From assembly GCF_003367195.1 (NCBI RefSeq), contig NZ_QRGO01000001.1, positions 2,156,501-2,220,500 of the forward strand: DNA of 64,000 bases, read 5' to 3'. Below are positions 1 to 8,715 of the stretch, piece after piece. Each line of letters opens with the position of its first letter. Position 1 is the first letter of the stretch. Position numbers and translations under genes: made by a program. This DNA is from Undibacter mobilis (GTDB lineage Bacteria > Pseudomonadota > Alphaproteobacteria > Rhizobiales > Xanthobacteraceae). The notes under the pieces are model-generated. The model saw only the letters and a list, made by a program, of their open reading frames with translations, did not search any database and was not told the origin of the DNA.

Positions 1-2
1 CT

Positions 3-431
3 TATTTCAACGCATTCGCTTCGCGCAATCCGGCCAAATTCGCCCCGTTCCTGCATGACGAGGTCGTCTGGACCATCAGCGGCCCGATCGACGTCTTCCC
101 TTATTGCGGTATGCACCGTGGCAAGGCGGCGGTCATCGACATCATGGCGCGCCAGGCGCCGAAGGTGATCCGCGACGTCAAGGTGGTGCGAGACAAGTTT
201 CTGGTCGAGGGCAATCGCGGCGCGGCGCTGACCCGTCTGACTGCCCATGTGGTCGCCGACGGTCGCACAGTGAGCTACCGGGTCGCCAATTTCTTCCGGT
301 TCCAGGATGGCAAGGTCGTCGAGAACGTGTCGTTGATGGACAGTTTCGACGCGGCCGAGCAGTTGCTCGGTCACGTTATCGAAGTCGGCGACGCACCGCC
401 GCTCGCCGACGACAACCTTATCGCGATTTAG
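3..431 (+). CDS. NTF2-like (SnoaL-type) protein, 5' end missing
   Basis: The reading frame is open from the first bases of the window, so the true start lies upstream; the ATG at 111 is internal. The visible 142 residues have the NTF2-like cone-fold pattern. A stretch reading FLHDEVVWTISGP near the start is typical of SnoaL-like proteins, followed by strands such as VSYRVANFFRFQDGKVVENVSLMDSF and a short C-terminal tail. Such proteins are small dimeric enzymes or ligand-binding proteins with very varied substrates, so no substrate is proposed. It ends 6 bp before a small convergent ORF. Confidence 0.7.
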   Translation, partial: YFNAFASRNPAKFAPFLHDEVVWTISGPIDVFPYCGMHRGKAAVIDIMARQAPKVIRDVKVVRDKFLVEGNRGAALTRLTAHVVADGRTVSYRVANFFRFQDGKVVENVSLMDSFDAAEQLLGHVIEVGDAPPLADDNLIAI

Positions 432-437
432 CGCAGG

Positions 438-602
438 TTATTGCTCGGGCGCCATGGTGGCGCGGGCCGTTTCGGCTTTGCCGTCAACAGGAGCTTCGGC
501 CGGATCGGCCGACGGCGAGACCGGCACGACGCGCGGTTTCGGTGCGGAACCGGAGTGCCGCTGCATCGTCATCGAAATTGGGTAAGTCCAACGATCATCC
601 AT
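438..602 (-). CDS. possible 54-residue hypothetical protein
   Basis: This short minus-strand ORF fills the 302-bp gap between the NTF2-like gene and hisS. Translation from the ATG at 602 begins MDDRWTYPISMTMQRHSG and continues into a proline- and alanine-rich, probably unstructured tail. A GGAG motif sits about 8 nt upstream of this ATG, which is why it is preferred over the longer start at 644. No family is recognised. The rest of the gap (603-733) shows nothing I can support. It could be a chance ORF. Confidence 0.35.
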   Translation of the reverse strand: MDDRWTYPISMTMQRHSGSAPKPRVVPVSPSADPAEAPVDGKAETARATMAPEQ

Positions 603-733
603 CGGACCGTCTCCCCGGTACGCTTGTTGTCGGTTTTGCGGCACAATGCGCCAGAACCGTTTTCGTTCCGGGGACGTCTATCGATCGGAAGTTTACAGCG
701 AATAACCGCTTGATGACATGGCGGTGAAAATCG

Positions 734-2257
734 TCAGGCGCGGCCGTGCCGCGCCAGCACCTTGCGCACTTCGGCAACCAGGTCAGCTTCGTTGACGGAA
801 AACTGCGCCTCGGCCTGCTTCTTCAGGTAATCCTCGCGGTCGCTGGCATTCTCGGCGGCGAGTTCCGCGCCGAGAATGAGGTCCTTGATGATGACCTGGC
901 CGGCGGTGCGCTCGTCCGAGCCCTGGATGATGGCGCAGGGGCTCGATCGCTTGTCGGCATATTTCAATTGCTGGCCGACATTGTTCTTCGGATTGCCGAG
1001 ATAGAGCTCAGTGCGGATGCCGGCATTGCGCAGTTCGCTCACCATGCGCTGGTAGGCGGCGACATTGTCGCGGTCCATGATGGTGACGACCACCGGACCG
1101 GGTTCCGGCTTCGACGGTAATTTACCGAGCGCGGTGAGCGCGGCCTGCAGGCGCGACACGCCGATGGAGAAGCCGGTCGCCGGCACCGGCTGGCCCATGA
1201 AGCGCGAGACGAGGCCATCGTAACGCCCGCCGCCGCCCACCGAGCCGAAGCGCACCGGGCGGCCTTTCTCGTCTTTCACTTCGAAGGTGAGTTCAACTTC
1301 GTAGACCGGGCCGGTGTAGTATTCGAGACCGCGGACGACCGTTTGGTCGATGCGAACTCTTTCTGGAAAATATCCAGCGCCCTCGATCAAACTGCGAATT
1401 TCCTCAATCTCTTTCACGCCCTCGTTGAACAGAGGCGTTCTTTCGAATTTGTCAGGCAGCGTCAGGAGCGCATCGCCTTTATAGTTAGCGGTCGGCTCCG
1501 TTGGAGAAACAAACTGGAGAACCACATCAACTTGATCGCCATTAAGCCCGGCGCCTTTGGTGAAGTCGCCGCTTTCGTCTTTGCGCCCTTCGCCCAATAG
1601 TTCCTTCACGCCGGCGATACCGAGACGATCGAGTTTATCGATCGCACGCAATACGGTTAGGCGCTTCCCCGCGTTAGCCTCGCCTCCGAGACCAATCATG
1701 TCTAGAAGGCCATCCAGCAGCTTCCGGTTATTCACCTTCACCACATAGTCGCCGCGCTTGATGCCGAGCGCTTCCATGGTGTCGGCCGCGAGCATGCACA
1801 TCTCGGCATCCGCGGCCATGCTGGCCGAGCCGACCGTGTCGGCATCGAACTGCATGAACTGGCGGAAGCGGCCGGGGCCGGGCTTCTCGTTGCGATAGAC
1901 ATAGCCGTTGCGATAGCTGCGATAGGGCAGCGCGAGGTGCTGGTAGTTTTCAGCGACGTAGCGCGCCAAAGGCGCGGTCAGGTCATAGCGCAGCGAGATC
2001 CACTGCTCGTCATCGTCCTGGAACGAGAACACGCCTTCATTCGGCCGGTCCTGGTCGGGCAGGAATTTGCCGAGCGCGTCGGTATATTCGAAGGTCGGTG
2101 TCTCCACCGGCTCGAAACCATACAGGTCGAACGTCTTGCGAATGGTCTCGACCATCGCCCGCGTGGCGGCGATTTCGGCGGGGCCCCGGTCGGCGAGGCC
2201 GCGCGGCATCCGCGCCTTGAGTTTTTGCGGTTTCTTGCCTGATTTCGGGTCGGACAT
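734..2257 (-). CDS. hisS: Histidyl-tRNA synthetase
   Basis: A class II aminoacyl-tRNA synthetase that charges tRNA-His in the cytoplasm. Counting from the ATG at 2257 (507 aa), motif 2 is at about residues 117-143 ([14 protein letters not shown]), the histidine-specific HisA element at 309-316 (RGLEYYTG), and motif 3 with GGGGRYDGL at 341-349 and GFSIGVSRL at 362-370. The anticodon-binding domain follows. The motif 2 wording is the eukaryote-like form found in many Rhizobiales rather than the E. coli form. The ORF can extend to 2320, but the added 21 residues look non-conserved; neither start has a strong Shine-Dalgarno. The segment coding for about residues 173-310 (nt 1330-1740) has lower GC and different codon use (see findings). 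Confidence 0.95.
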   Translation of the reverse strand: MSDPKSGKKPQKLKARMPRGLADRGPAEIAATRAMVETIRKTFDLYGFEPVETPTFEYTDALGKFLPDQDRPNEGVFSFQDDDEQWISLRYDLTAPLARYVAENYQHLALPYRSYRNGYVYRNEKPGPGRFRQFMQFDADTVGSASMAADAEMCMLAADTMEALGIKRGDYVVKVNNRKLLDGLLDMIGLGGEANAGKRLTVLRAIDKLDRLGIAGVKELLGEGRKDESGDFTKGAGLNGDQVDVVLQFVSPTEPTANYKGDALLTLPDKFERTPLFNEGVKEIEEIRSLIEGAGYFPERVRIDQTVVRGLEYYTGPVYEVELTFEVKDEKGRPVRFGSVGGGGRYDGLVSRFMGQPVPATGFSIGVSRLQAALTALGKLPSKPEPGPVVVTIMDRDNVAAYQRMVSELRNAGIRTELYLGNPKNNVGQQLKYADKRSSPCAIIQGSDERTAGQVIIKDLILGAELAAENASDREDYLKKQAEAQFSVNEADLVAEVRKVLARHGRA

Positions 2258-2383
2258 GTTCGTTCTGAATATCTGAGGGGTGATTTTCGCCGTGGTAGCA
2301 GCCGTTTCCTGCTTTGTCATTATCGGGGAAAGCGGATATTCGTGGGGCTCACGAATTCAGTGAGCAAGCAGAGGCGCGCCCCC

Positions 2384-3727
2384 ATGGCCACGGCCCCCAA
2401 GATTTCGTCTTCCTCCGTCCCCAACGACCTCGCGCCGTTCTGGATGCCCTTCACCGCCAACCGCTCCTTCAAGGCGCGCCCGCGTATGGTGGCGAGCGCC
2501 AAGGACATGCACTACTTCACGCCGGAAGGTCGCAAGATCATCGATGCCTCGGCCGGCTTGTGGTGCACCAATGCCGGCCATAACCGGCAGCCGATCGTCG
2601 AGGCGATCCAGAAGCAGGCCGCCGAGCTCGACTTCTCGCCGACCTTCCAGTTCGGCCATCCCAAGGCGTTCGAACTGGCCTCGCGCATTGCCGCACTGGC
2701 GCCGGCCGATCTCGACCATGTGTTTTTCTGCAATTCGGGCTCGGAGGCCGACGACACCGCGATGAAGATCGCTCTGGCCTATCATCGCGCCAAGGGCAAC
2801 GCCTCGCGCGTACGCTTCATCGGCCGCGAGCGCGGCTATCACGGCGTCGGCTTCGGCGGCACCGCAATTGGCGGCATGGTCGCCAACCGCAAGCAGTTCG
2901 GCGCGCTGCTCGCCGGCGTCGATCATCTGCAGTCGACCTATAACCGTGCCGAGCAGGCTTTCTCGGTCGGCGAGCCGGATTGGGGCGAGCATCTCGCCGA
3001 CGAGCTCGATCGTCTGGTGGCGCTGCACGACGCCTCGACCATCGCTGCCGTTTTCGTCGAGCCGGTGTCCGGCTCGACCGCGGTGCTGCCGCCGCCGAAG
3101 GGTTATCTCAAGCGCCTGCGCCAGATCTGCGACAAGCACGGCATTCTGCTGGTGTTCGACGAGGTCATCACCGGCTATGGCCGTCTCGGCCATGCTTTCG
3201 CCGCCGAGCGTTACGGCGTGGTGCCGGACATGATTTGCTTCGCCAAGGGCATCACGTCGGGTTCCGTGCCGATGGGCGGCGTCATCGCGCGCAAGGGCAT
3301 TCACGATGCCTTTATGACCGGACCGGACCATGTCATCGAACTGTTCCACGGCTACACCTATTCGGCGCATCCATTGGCCTGCGCTGCCGGCCTCGCGACG
3401 CTCGATCTCTACCGCGACGAAAACCTGTTCGAGCGCGCGCGCAAGCTGGAGCCGGTCTGGGCCGATGCGGTGATGAGCCTCAAAGGCCTGCCGGGCGTGC
3501 TCGACATCCGCGTCGTCGGCCTGATGGCGGGCATTGATCTCGCCAGCAAGCCCGATGCCGTGGGCAAGCGCGGTTATGACGCGATGGAAAGCGGCTTCCA
3601 CGACCACGGCATCATGTTCCGCACCTCGGGCGATGCCATTGCGATGTCGCCGCCGCTGATCGTGACCGAAGACCAGATCGACGAAATCATCTCCAAGGTC
3701 GCGGCGATCATCAAGCAGGGGGCGTAA
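2384..3727 (+). CDS. Omega-amino acid:pyruvate aminotransferase (class III PLP enzyme)
   Basis: A 447-aa fold-type I, class III aminotransferase that most likely moves the amino group of beta-alanine or another omega-amino acid to pyruvate. Visible signatures are LDFSPTFQFGHPKAFELA near residues 82-99, the phosphate-binding SGSEADD at 118-124, the FDEV aspartate D259 that contacts the pyridine nitrogen, and the PLP-binding lysine K288 in CFAKGITSG. The length fits the family (about 445-450). The start at 2384 is chosen because an AGAGG lies 9 nt upstream; the ORF is open to 2342. It is divergent from hisS. Specificity (beta-alanine, taurine, amines) cannot be fixed from motifs alone. Confidence 0.88.
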   Translation: MATAPKISSSSVPNDLAPFWMPFTANRSFKARPRMVASAKDMHYFTPEGRKIIDASAGLWCTNAGHNRQPIVEAIQKQAAELDFSPTFQFGHPKAFELASRIAALAPADLDHVFFCNSGSEADDTAMKIALAYHRAKGNASRVRFIGRERGYHGVGFGGTAIGGMVANRKQFGALLAGVDHLQSTYNRAEQAFSVGEPDWGEHLADELDRLVALHDASTIAAVFVEPVSGSTAVLPPPKGYLKRLRQICDKHGILLVFDEVITGYGRLGHAFAAERYGVVPDMICFAKGITSGSVPMGGVIARKGIHDAFMTGPDHVIELFHGYTYSAHPLACAAGLATLDLYRDENLFERARKLEPVWADAVMSLKGLPGVLDIRVVGLMAGIDLASKPDAVGKRGYDAMESGFHDHGIMFRTSGDAIAMSPPLIVTEDQIDEIISKVAAIIKQGA

Positions 3728-3732
3728 ACTCC

Positions 3733-3863
3733 GCCTCATCCTGAGGAGCATCGCCAAAAGCGCGATTACGCGCGTCTTCGACGCGCTATGGCGATGCGTC
3801 TCGAAGGATGGGGCGGTCCCATGGTTCGAGACGGCCGCTTTGCGGCCTCCTCACCATGCGGCC
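3733..3863. repeat. Dispersed intergenic repeat, copy A
   Basis: A compound inverted repeat. It starts CCTCATCCTGAGGAGC, passes through GCGTCTCGAAGGATGGGG, then an inverted GGTTCGAGAC, and ends CCTCCTCACCATG. The same architecture recurs at 12685-12796 and, inverted, at 34726-34824, with a fragment near 23619. This copy carries an extra internal stretch around 3756-3785. It lies between the transaminase and the adaptor gene. Elements like this are known from Bradyrhizobium-type genomes as REP-like structures. Confidence 0.85.
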
Positions 3864-3939
3864 GGTTGGGCATTGTAACGTTCCGCGCCCCTTGCGGTAC
3901 GTCAATTGCCGCCACGCGCGCCGTCGGTAAGATGGCGAT

Positions 3940-4944
3940 ATGCAGAAACGGCGCATTTTCGTCATCGCGGCTGTCGCCTTGATCGTCATCGGAGCGTTGG
4001 TCTGGTGGCGCTATAGCCAGTGGCCCCGCGTCGCCGCGGTTGCCGCCGCGCGCGGCACAGCGGTCGAAATCGTCTACGCCACCGGGGGCGTCGAGCCGGT
4101 GCGCTGGGCTAAGGTGGCCAGCGTTATCCGCGACCGCATCGTCGAAATCTGCGACTGCGAGGGCGACCGCGTTGCCAAGGGCGATGTGCTGGCGCGGCTC
4201 GACGATCGCGAGGTGCAGGCGCAGATGAAGGAACTGCGCGCCCGCGAGGCCTTTCTCAAGAGCGAGCTGGAACGCGTCAGCCAATTGATCACCCGCGGCT
4301 CCGCCACCACGCAGGCCTATGAGCGGGCCGGGATGGATCTGCAGCAGGTGCAGGGTCTGATCGCTGTGCAGACCGAGCGGATCAACGACTACACGATCGT
4401 CTCGCCGATCGACGGCATTGTTTTGCGCCGCGACGGCGAAATCGGCGAAATCGCCGAAGCCGGGCAGATACTGTTTCGCGTCGGCGTGCCGACGCCTTTG
4501 CAGGTGGTGGCCGAGGTCAATGAAGAGGACATTCCGCGCGTCGCGTTCGGCCAGGTCGTGCTGTTTCGCACCGATGCCTTTCCCGACCGGCGGCTCGAGG
4601 GCAAGATCAGCGAGATCACGCCGATGGGCGATGTCACCGCCAAGACCTTCCGCATCAAGGCGGCGCTGCCTTCCGACACGCCGCTCAAGCCCGGCATGAG
4701 CGTTGAGGCCAATGTCGTCACCCGCGAGAAACCGAATGCACTGCTGGTGCCGACCGACGCGGTGCAGGACAGCGCCGTGTTCGTCGTCGATGGCGTGCAT
4801 GCGCGCAAGCGCGCGGTGACCGTCGGCATTCGCGGCACCCGCGCGGTCGAGGTCATCGATGGTCTGAAAGAGGGCGAACGCGTCGTCTCGCCGGCGCCGG
4901 CCGGGATCAAGGACGGCGCGCGGCTGCGGGTGACGGAGCCGTGA
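3940..4944 (+). CDS. Periplasmic adaptor (HlyD/MacA-like) of an ABC exporter
   Basis: A 334-aa membrane fusion protein. Residues 6-23 form one N-terminal membrane anchor (IFVIAAVALIVIGALVWW). A biotinyl-lipoyl-like domain follows, split by a short alpha-helical hairpin (about residues 85-150, FLKSELERVSQLITRG...), then beta-barrel and membrane-proximal domains (TPLQVVAEVNEEDIPRVAFGQ..., LKPGMSVEANVV). It would bridge the inner-membrane permease encoded next (FtsX type) to the periplasm or an outer-membrane channel. The hairpin is short compared with RND adaptors, as in MacA-like proteins. A 115-bp gap with a palindromic repeat separates it from the permease gene, but same-strand order supports one export system. 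Confidence 0.85.
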   Translation: MQKRRIFVIAAVALIVIGALVWWRYSQWPRVAAVAAARGTAVEIVYATGGVEPVRWAKVASVIRDRIVEICDCEGDRVAKGDVLARLDDREVQAQMKELRAREAFLKSELERVSQLITRGSATTQAYERAGMDLQQVQGLIAVQTERINDYTIVSPIDGIVLRRDGEIGEIAEAGQILFRVGVPTPLQVVAEVNEEDIPRVAFGQVVLFRTDAFPDRRLEGKISEITPMGDVTAKTFRIKAALPSDTPLKPGMSVEANVVTREKPNALLVPTDAVQDSAVFVVDGVHARKRAVTVGIRGTRAVEVIDGLKEGERVVSPAPAGIKDGARLRVTEP

Positions 4945-4963
4945 CGGCAACGCGCACACATTG

Positions 4964-5005
4964 GTCATTCCGGGACGCGCGTGAAACGCGCGGCCCCGGA
5001 ATGAC
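4964..5005. repeat. Short palindromic repeat (GTCATTCCGGGACGCGC type)
   Basis: The outer arms GTCATTCCGGG and the imperfect CCCCGGAATGAC are inverted, with an inner GCGCGTGAAACGCGC hairpin. A related, longer element lies at 10987-11069. It sits between the adaptor and permease genes and could form an mRNA hairpin that adjusts relative expression; that role is inference. Confidence 0.7.
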
Positions 5006-5059
5006 GGCGTTGAAGGCGCGCGGGAGCGAATGGAGTTTGCCGCATCGTCCGAGGCGTCC

Positions 5060-6295
5060 ATGAACCTCATCTTCGACATCGCCTGGACGCATGTGCGGGC
5101 GCGGCTGCGGCAGACCGGCGTGGCGGTCGCCGGCGTCGCCACCGGTGTCGGCTTCTCCATCATGATGGCGGCGCTGATGCAGGGCTCGCAGGACGACTTC
5201 ATCCGCCAGCTCGTCAACGCCATGGCGCATATCACCGTGTCTGACGAGCGCCGCGCGCCGCCGCCACAGCCGGCCGAACGATTCTATGACGCCGCCGAAA
5301 TCCACAACCTGACGCCGGAGGCGCGCCGCCGCGGCATCAAGAATCCTCTCGCCACCATGGCGGCGCTGGAGCCGTGGCTGCCCGGCGGCATTGCGCCGAC
5401 GGTGCGCGTGCAGGCGATCATCCGCTATGCTAGCCACGACGTTGCGACCGCCATTGTCGCCATCGATCCGCGCCGCGAGCCGCTGGTGTCAGACCTGCCC
5501 AAGCAGATGCGCGGCGCGACGCTGGCGGCGCTGTACCGCGCCACCAACGCCATCGTCATCGGCGACCGGCTATCGGAGAAAATCGGCGCGCGCATCGGCG
5601 CCAATATCACGCTGCAGACCAGCGAAGGCGCGCGGCTGAATGCACAAGTGGTCGGCTTCTTCCATACCGGCGTGCGGCAGATCGATGAAAGCACCGCTTA
5701 TGTGCTGGTCAAGACCGGGCAGATCCTGGCTCGGCAGACCGGGCTCATCAATGAACTGCGCATCCGCCTCAGGGACCCGATGGCCGCACGCGAGATCGCA
5801 ACCCGCGTCGAGCGCGAGACCGGCTACAAATCGGTGTCGTGGGAGGAGGCGCATGAGGATCTGCTCTCCACTTTCATCATCCGCAACATCATCATGTATA
5901 CGGTGGTCGGCGCCATTCTGCTGGTGGCGAGTTTCGGCACCTACAACATCATCTCCACCATCACGCACGAGAAGGCGCGCGACATCGCCATCATGAAGTC
6001 GCTGGGGCTCAGCGAATTCACCGTGCGCTCGATCTTCGTGGTCGAGGCGTCGATCATCGGCGTCGCCGGCGCGGTGGCCGGTTTCGTGCTCGGCTATCTA
6101 TTGTGCCTGGGGCTGGGGTCGATCGAGATCAAAAGCCCGTTCCTCGATAGCAACCATCTGCCGCTGGCCTACAGCTATCTGCATTATCTGCTGGCGGGAT
6201 TCGTCGCGCTGGCCTCGTCGGTGATCGCCGGTTACCAGCCGGCGCGCAAGGCGGCGCGGCTGCATCCGGTCGAGATCATCCGGGGCGCGACATGA
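5060..6295 (+). CDS. FtsX-family ABC transporter permease (MacB/LolC-like)
   Basis: A 411-aa inner-membrane permease with the MacB_PCD/FtsX layout. There is one N-terminal membrane helix (about residues 8-35), a large periplasmic domain (about 40-275), and three C-terminal helices (NIIMYTVVGAILLVASFGTYNIIS, ASIIGVAGAVAGFVLGYLLCLGL, LHYLLAGFVALASSVIAGY). It ends in the usual PARKAARLHPVEIIRG. The ATG at 5060 is chosen over 5030 because AGG lies 5 nt upstream and the extra ten residues would be unusual. Its stop overlaps the ATPase start by 4 nt (ATGA), so the two are translationally coupled. The substrate is unknown; peptides, lipoproteins, lipids or antibiotics are all handled by relatives. 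Confidence 0.88.
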   Translation: MNLIFDIAWTHVRARLRQTGVAVAGVATGVGFSIMMAALMQGSQDDFIRQLVNAMAHITVSDERRAPPPQPAERFYDAAEIHNLTPEARRRGIKNPLATMAALEPWLPGGIAPTVRVQAIIRYASHDVATAIVAIDPRREPLVSDLPKQMRGATLAALYRATNAIVIGDRLSEKIGARIGANITLQTSEGARLNAQVVGFFHTGVRQIDESTAYVLVKTGQILARQTGLINELRIRLRDPMAAREIATRVERETGYKSVSWEEAHEDLLSTFIIRNIIMYTVVGAILLVASFGTYNIISTITHEKARDIAIMKSLGLSEFTVRSIFVVEASIIGVAGAVAGFVLGYLLCLGLGSIEIKSPFLDSNHLPLAYSYLHYLLAGFVALASSVIAGYQPARKAARLHPVEIIRGAT

Positions 6296-7014
6296 GCAGC
6301 GATGCCGCAGCGCCGCTGATCGAGGCGCGCAAGGTGACGCGCATCCTGCCGGGCATCGTGCCGACCACCTTGGTGCGCGACATCGATCTTGTCATTCGGC
6401 CGCATGAATTTGTCGCCATCACCGGGCCGTCCGGCTCGGGCAAGTCTTCGCTGTTGTATCTGCTCGGCCTGCTCGACATGCCGACATCGGGCGAGGTGCT
6501 GGTCGAAGGCAAGGTGACCACGGTGATGACTGAGGACGAGCGGGCGCTGGCGCGGCTGACCATGCTCGGCTTCGTGTTCCAGTTCCACTTTCTGCTGCCG
6601 GAACTGACCGTCATCGGCAATGTGATGCTGCCGATGCGCGCGCTCGGCCGGCTCGATCGTGACGCGATGCGCGCGCGCGGCGAGATGCTGTTGAGTTCGC
6701 TCGGTCTGGGCGACCATATGGACAAGCGGCCCGATCAATTGTCGGGCGGCCAGCGCCAGCGCGTCGCCGTGGCGCGCGCATTGGCTAACGAGCCGCCGGT
6801 GATCCTCGCCGACGAGCCGACCGGCTCGCTCGATTCAAAGTCCAGCGCGCAGGTGTTCGAGGTGCTGCGCGACTTGGTGCACGGCCAGGGCAAGACGGTG
6901 GTCGCGGTGACGCATGATGCGGCGATGGCAGAGCGCATGGATCGCCATGTCGAACTGCTCGACGGCCGCATCGTGCGCGACGAGATGCATCGGCTGGCAC
7001 CGCAGCCGGCCTAG
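6292..7014 (+). CDS. ABC transporter ATPase (MacB/LolD-like)
   Basis: A 240-aa nucleotide-binding protein that powers the preceding FtsX-type permease. Walker A is GPSGSGKS at residues 45-52, the ABC signature LSGGQRQR begins at residue 150, and Walker B plus catalytic glutamate is VILADEPTGSLD at about 172-183. The H-loop histidine is in AVTHD. EPTGSLDS is typical of the MacB/LolD/FtsE class. It starts inside the permease stop codon (ATGA). Its TAG stop overlaps the stop of the convergent glycosyltransferase gene by 4 bp (7011-7014). Confidence 0.92.
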   Translation: MSSDAAAPLIEARKVTRILPGIVPTTLVRDIDLVIRPHEFVAITGPSGSGKSSLLYLLGLLDMPTSGEVLVEGKVTTVMTEDERALARLTMLGFVFQFHFLLPELTVIGNVMLPMRALGRLDRDAMRARGEMLLSSLGLGDHMDKRPDQLSGGQRQRVAVARALANEPPVILADEPTGSLDSKSSAQVFEVLRDLVHGQGKTVVAVTHDAAMAERMDRHVELLDGRIVRDEMHRLAPQPA

Positions 7015-8531
7015 CGCGCGGCGAAAGACGGCTTCGGCAGCAAAATCGCCCAGCCGATCTCGACGCTGCCCGGTCCGCGCCGATAGGGCAGCGTGAAAGA
7101 AGGCTGCACCGCGGCGTCGGGTGCGACAGTGCGGTACATCGGCGGCACTACGGTGGTGTCGGCGTCGGTCCAGACGATGATGGCGCCGCGGGCGCGCAGG
7201 TCGTTGAGGTCGATCCACGGCGCGCGTTCTGGCTTGCCGTCGATCAGCACGCGCGGCCGGCTCTTGGCATAGTGCCCGATATTGCCGCCGTCCCACATCG
7301 AGCCGATGACATAGACCGGCGCCTGTCCGGTGATGGCGCGGGTGCGCGTGGTGATTTCGCGCGCCAGCGCCTCGCCGGGGAAGAACACCGCGCGATAGCG
7401 GTGGTCGAAGCGCGGCAGGATTTCGTAATTGACGATGAAGGCGGCCGCGAGCGCGGCAAGGACGATGGCCCAGGTGACAACGATGCGCGTGAGGCGCGCT
7501 CCATCGAGGGGCCGGCGCGCAGTGAGCACCAGCCACAGGCCGAGGAACAGCCAAAGCGGATAGCCCCACATGGCGATGGCGCCGCGGCCGCTGACGACGC
7601 CGAGCAGCAGCACCACGGCGCAAGGTCCGAAAGCGAGCCAGGTGACGATGCGGCGGTCGAAATCGCCGGCGGCTCCGGCCGGTGGTGCTTCATCGGCCGT
7701 CTTGCGCGGCCAGAACAACGGCAGCGCGATTATCAGCGCCGGAATCATGAAGCCGAACTGGCCGATGGCGAACTTGAACGGATGCCAGAGATGGTCGTAC
7801 CAGCCGCGCGGCAGCACGGCGCGGTGCTCGGCATAGGCAAAGGGCAGGAAGTCGTTGGCGACCAGCCAGATCAGGTGCGGCGCAGCGATAATCAGCGCGA
7901 CAACGGCAGCGACATAGGGCCCCGGCGTCATCAGCGCCTTGCGTGCATCCTGATCGATCAGCGCGAGGGCAACCATCGGCGCCACCAGCACGACAACGAA
8001 ATACTTGGCCCACACCAGGATGCCGATGGCGAGACCGAGCAACAGCCAGTCGGCGAGGCGGCCGCGGCGCAGACCGCGATGCAGCGCGTAGCCGGCCATG
8101 GCCCAGAACGGCAGCTGGATGACGTCGTGATTGAACTTGGCGGCGGTGTAATTGAGGTAATGCAGGCCGTCGACGATGAGCACTGCGGCTAGCGCGCCGA
8201 CAGGCCCGGCAAGGGGGCGTGCGGCGGCGTAGACAAAGGCGAGTGCGACGACGACGGCGATCTGGGCGAGCAGATAGTAGGCGAAGTCGTGGCCGGCGAG
8301 CCGCCAGGCGATTTCGACCAGCCACCACGGCAAAGGCGGCAGCTTGTCATAACCGAGTTGCCATTCGCGGCCATAGGTCAGCGCTTCGATCAGGTCGAGC
8401 GGCAGGTTCGGGTACAGGAGGTCCGGCAGTACCGTCCACACGAGCGCATGCAAGGCCAGGATAGCCACCAGCGCGCGCTGGGGTGCGGCTTCGACCGCGG
8501 CTGACAGTGAGGCGAAACGGGAAGCCGGCAT
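7011..8531 (-). CDS. GT39-like (GT-C) membrane glycosyltransferase
   Basis: A 506-aa polytopic inner-membrane protein. After the first helix (ALVAILALHALVWTVLPDLLY) comes a periplasmic loop with acidic and tyrosine residues (PLDLIEALTYGREWQLGYDKLPPLPWWLVEIAWRLAG). This is the typical first loop of the ArnT/PMT-like GT39 clan, which transfers sugars from undecaprenyl- or dolichyl-phosphate donors. Roughly ten more hydrophobic segments follow, then a soluble C-terminal part. The acceptor is unknown. It is convergent with the ABC ATPase gene (4-bp stop overlap) and divergent from the EAL gene; the 184-bp gap to the latter holds no feature I can support. Confidence 0.78.
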   Translation of the reverse strand: MPASRFASLSAAVEAAPQRALVAILALHALVWTVLPDLLYPNLPLDLIEALTYGREWQLGYDKLPPLPWWLVEIAWRLAGHDFAYYLLAQIAVVVALAFVYAAARPLAGPVGALAAVLIVDGLHYLNYTAAKFNHDVIQLPFWAMAGYALHRGLRRGRLADWLLLGLAIGILVWAKYFVVVLVAPMVALALIDQDARKALMTPGPYVAAVVALIIAAPHLIWLVANDFLPFAYAEHRAVLPRGWYDHLWHPFKFAIGQFGFMIPALIIALPLFWPRKTADEAPPAGAAGDFDRRIVTWLAFGPCAVVLLLGVVSGRGAIAMWGYPLWLFLGLWLVLTARRPLDGARLTRIVVTWAIVLAALAAAFIVNYEILPRFDHRYRAVFFPGEALAREITTRTRAITGQAPVYVIGSMWDGGNIGHYAKSRPRVLIDGKPERAPWIDLNDLRARGAIIVWTDADTTVVPPMYRTVAPDAAVQPSFTLPYRRGPGSVEIGWAILLPKPSFAAR

Positions 8532-8715
8532 AGGTGGCGAAGTTCCGATTAACCCAAGACACGAAAGCGCTGGGGAGCAATGGCGAAGTCGCGGTAGAAT
8601 AGCAAGAATTCCCGGTTGCGCGGGCGCGCCGACTTAGGGAGATTGGGGCAGGCGGGCGCGAATCAGCCACGGCCGCCCGAGACCCGGGCTTAGAAGCCTC
8701 CCAGGATCGGTTTTG

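Noticed and set aside
2357-3757. A 466-codon minus-strand ORF opposite the transaminase
   Set aside because: Shadow; the plus strand carries the complete class III aminotransferase with its lysine and phosphate loop.
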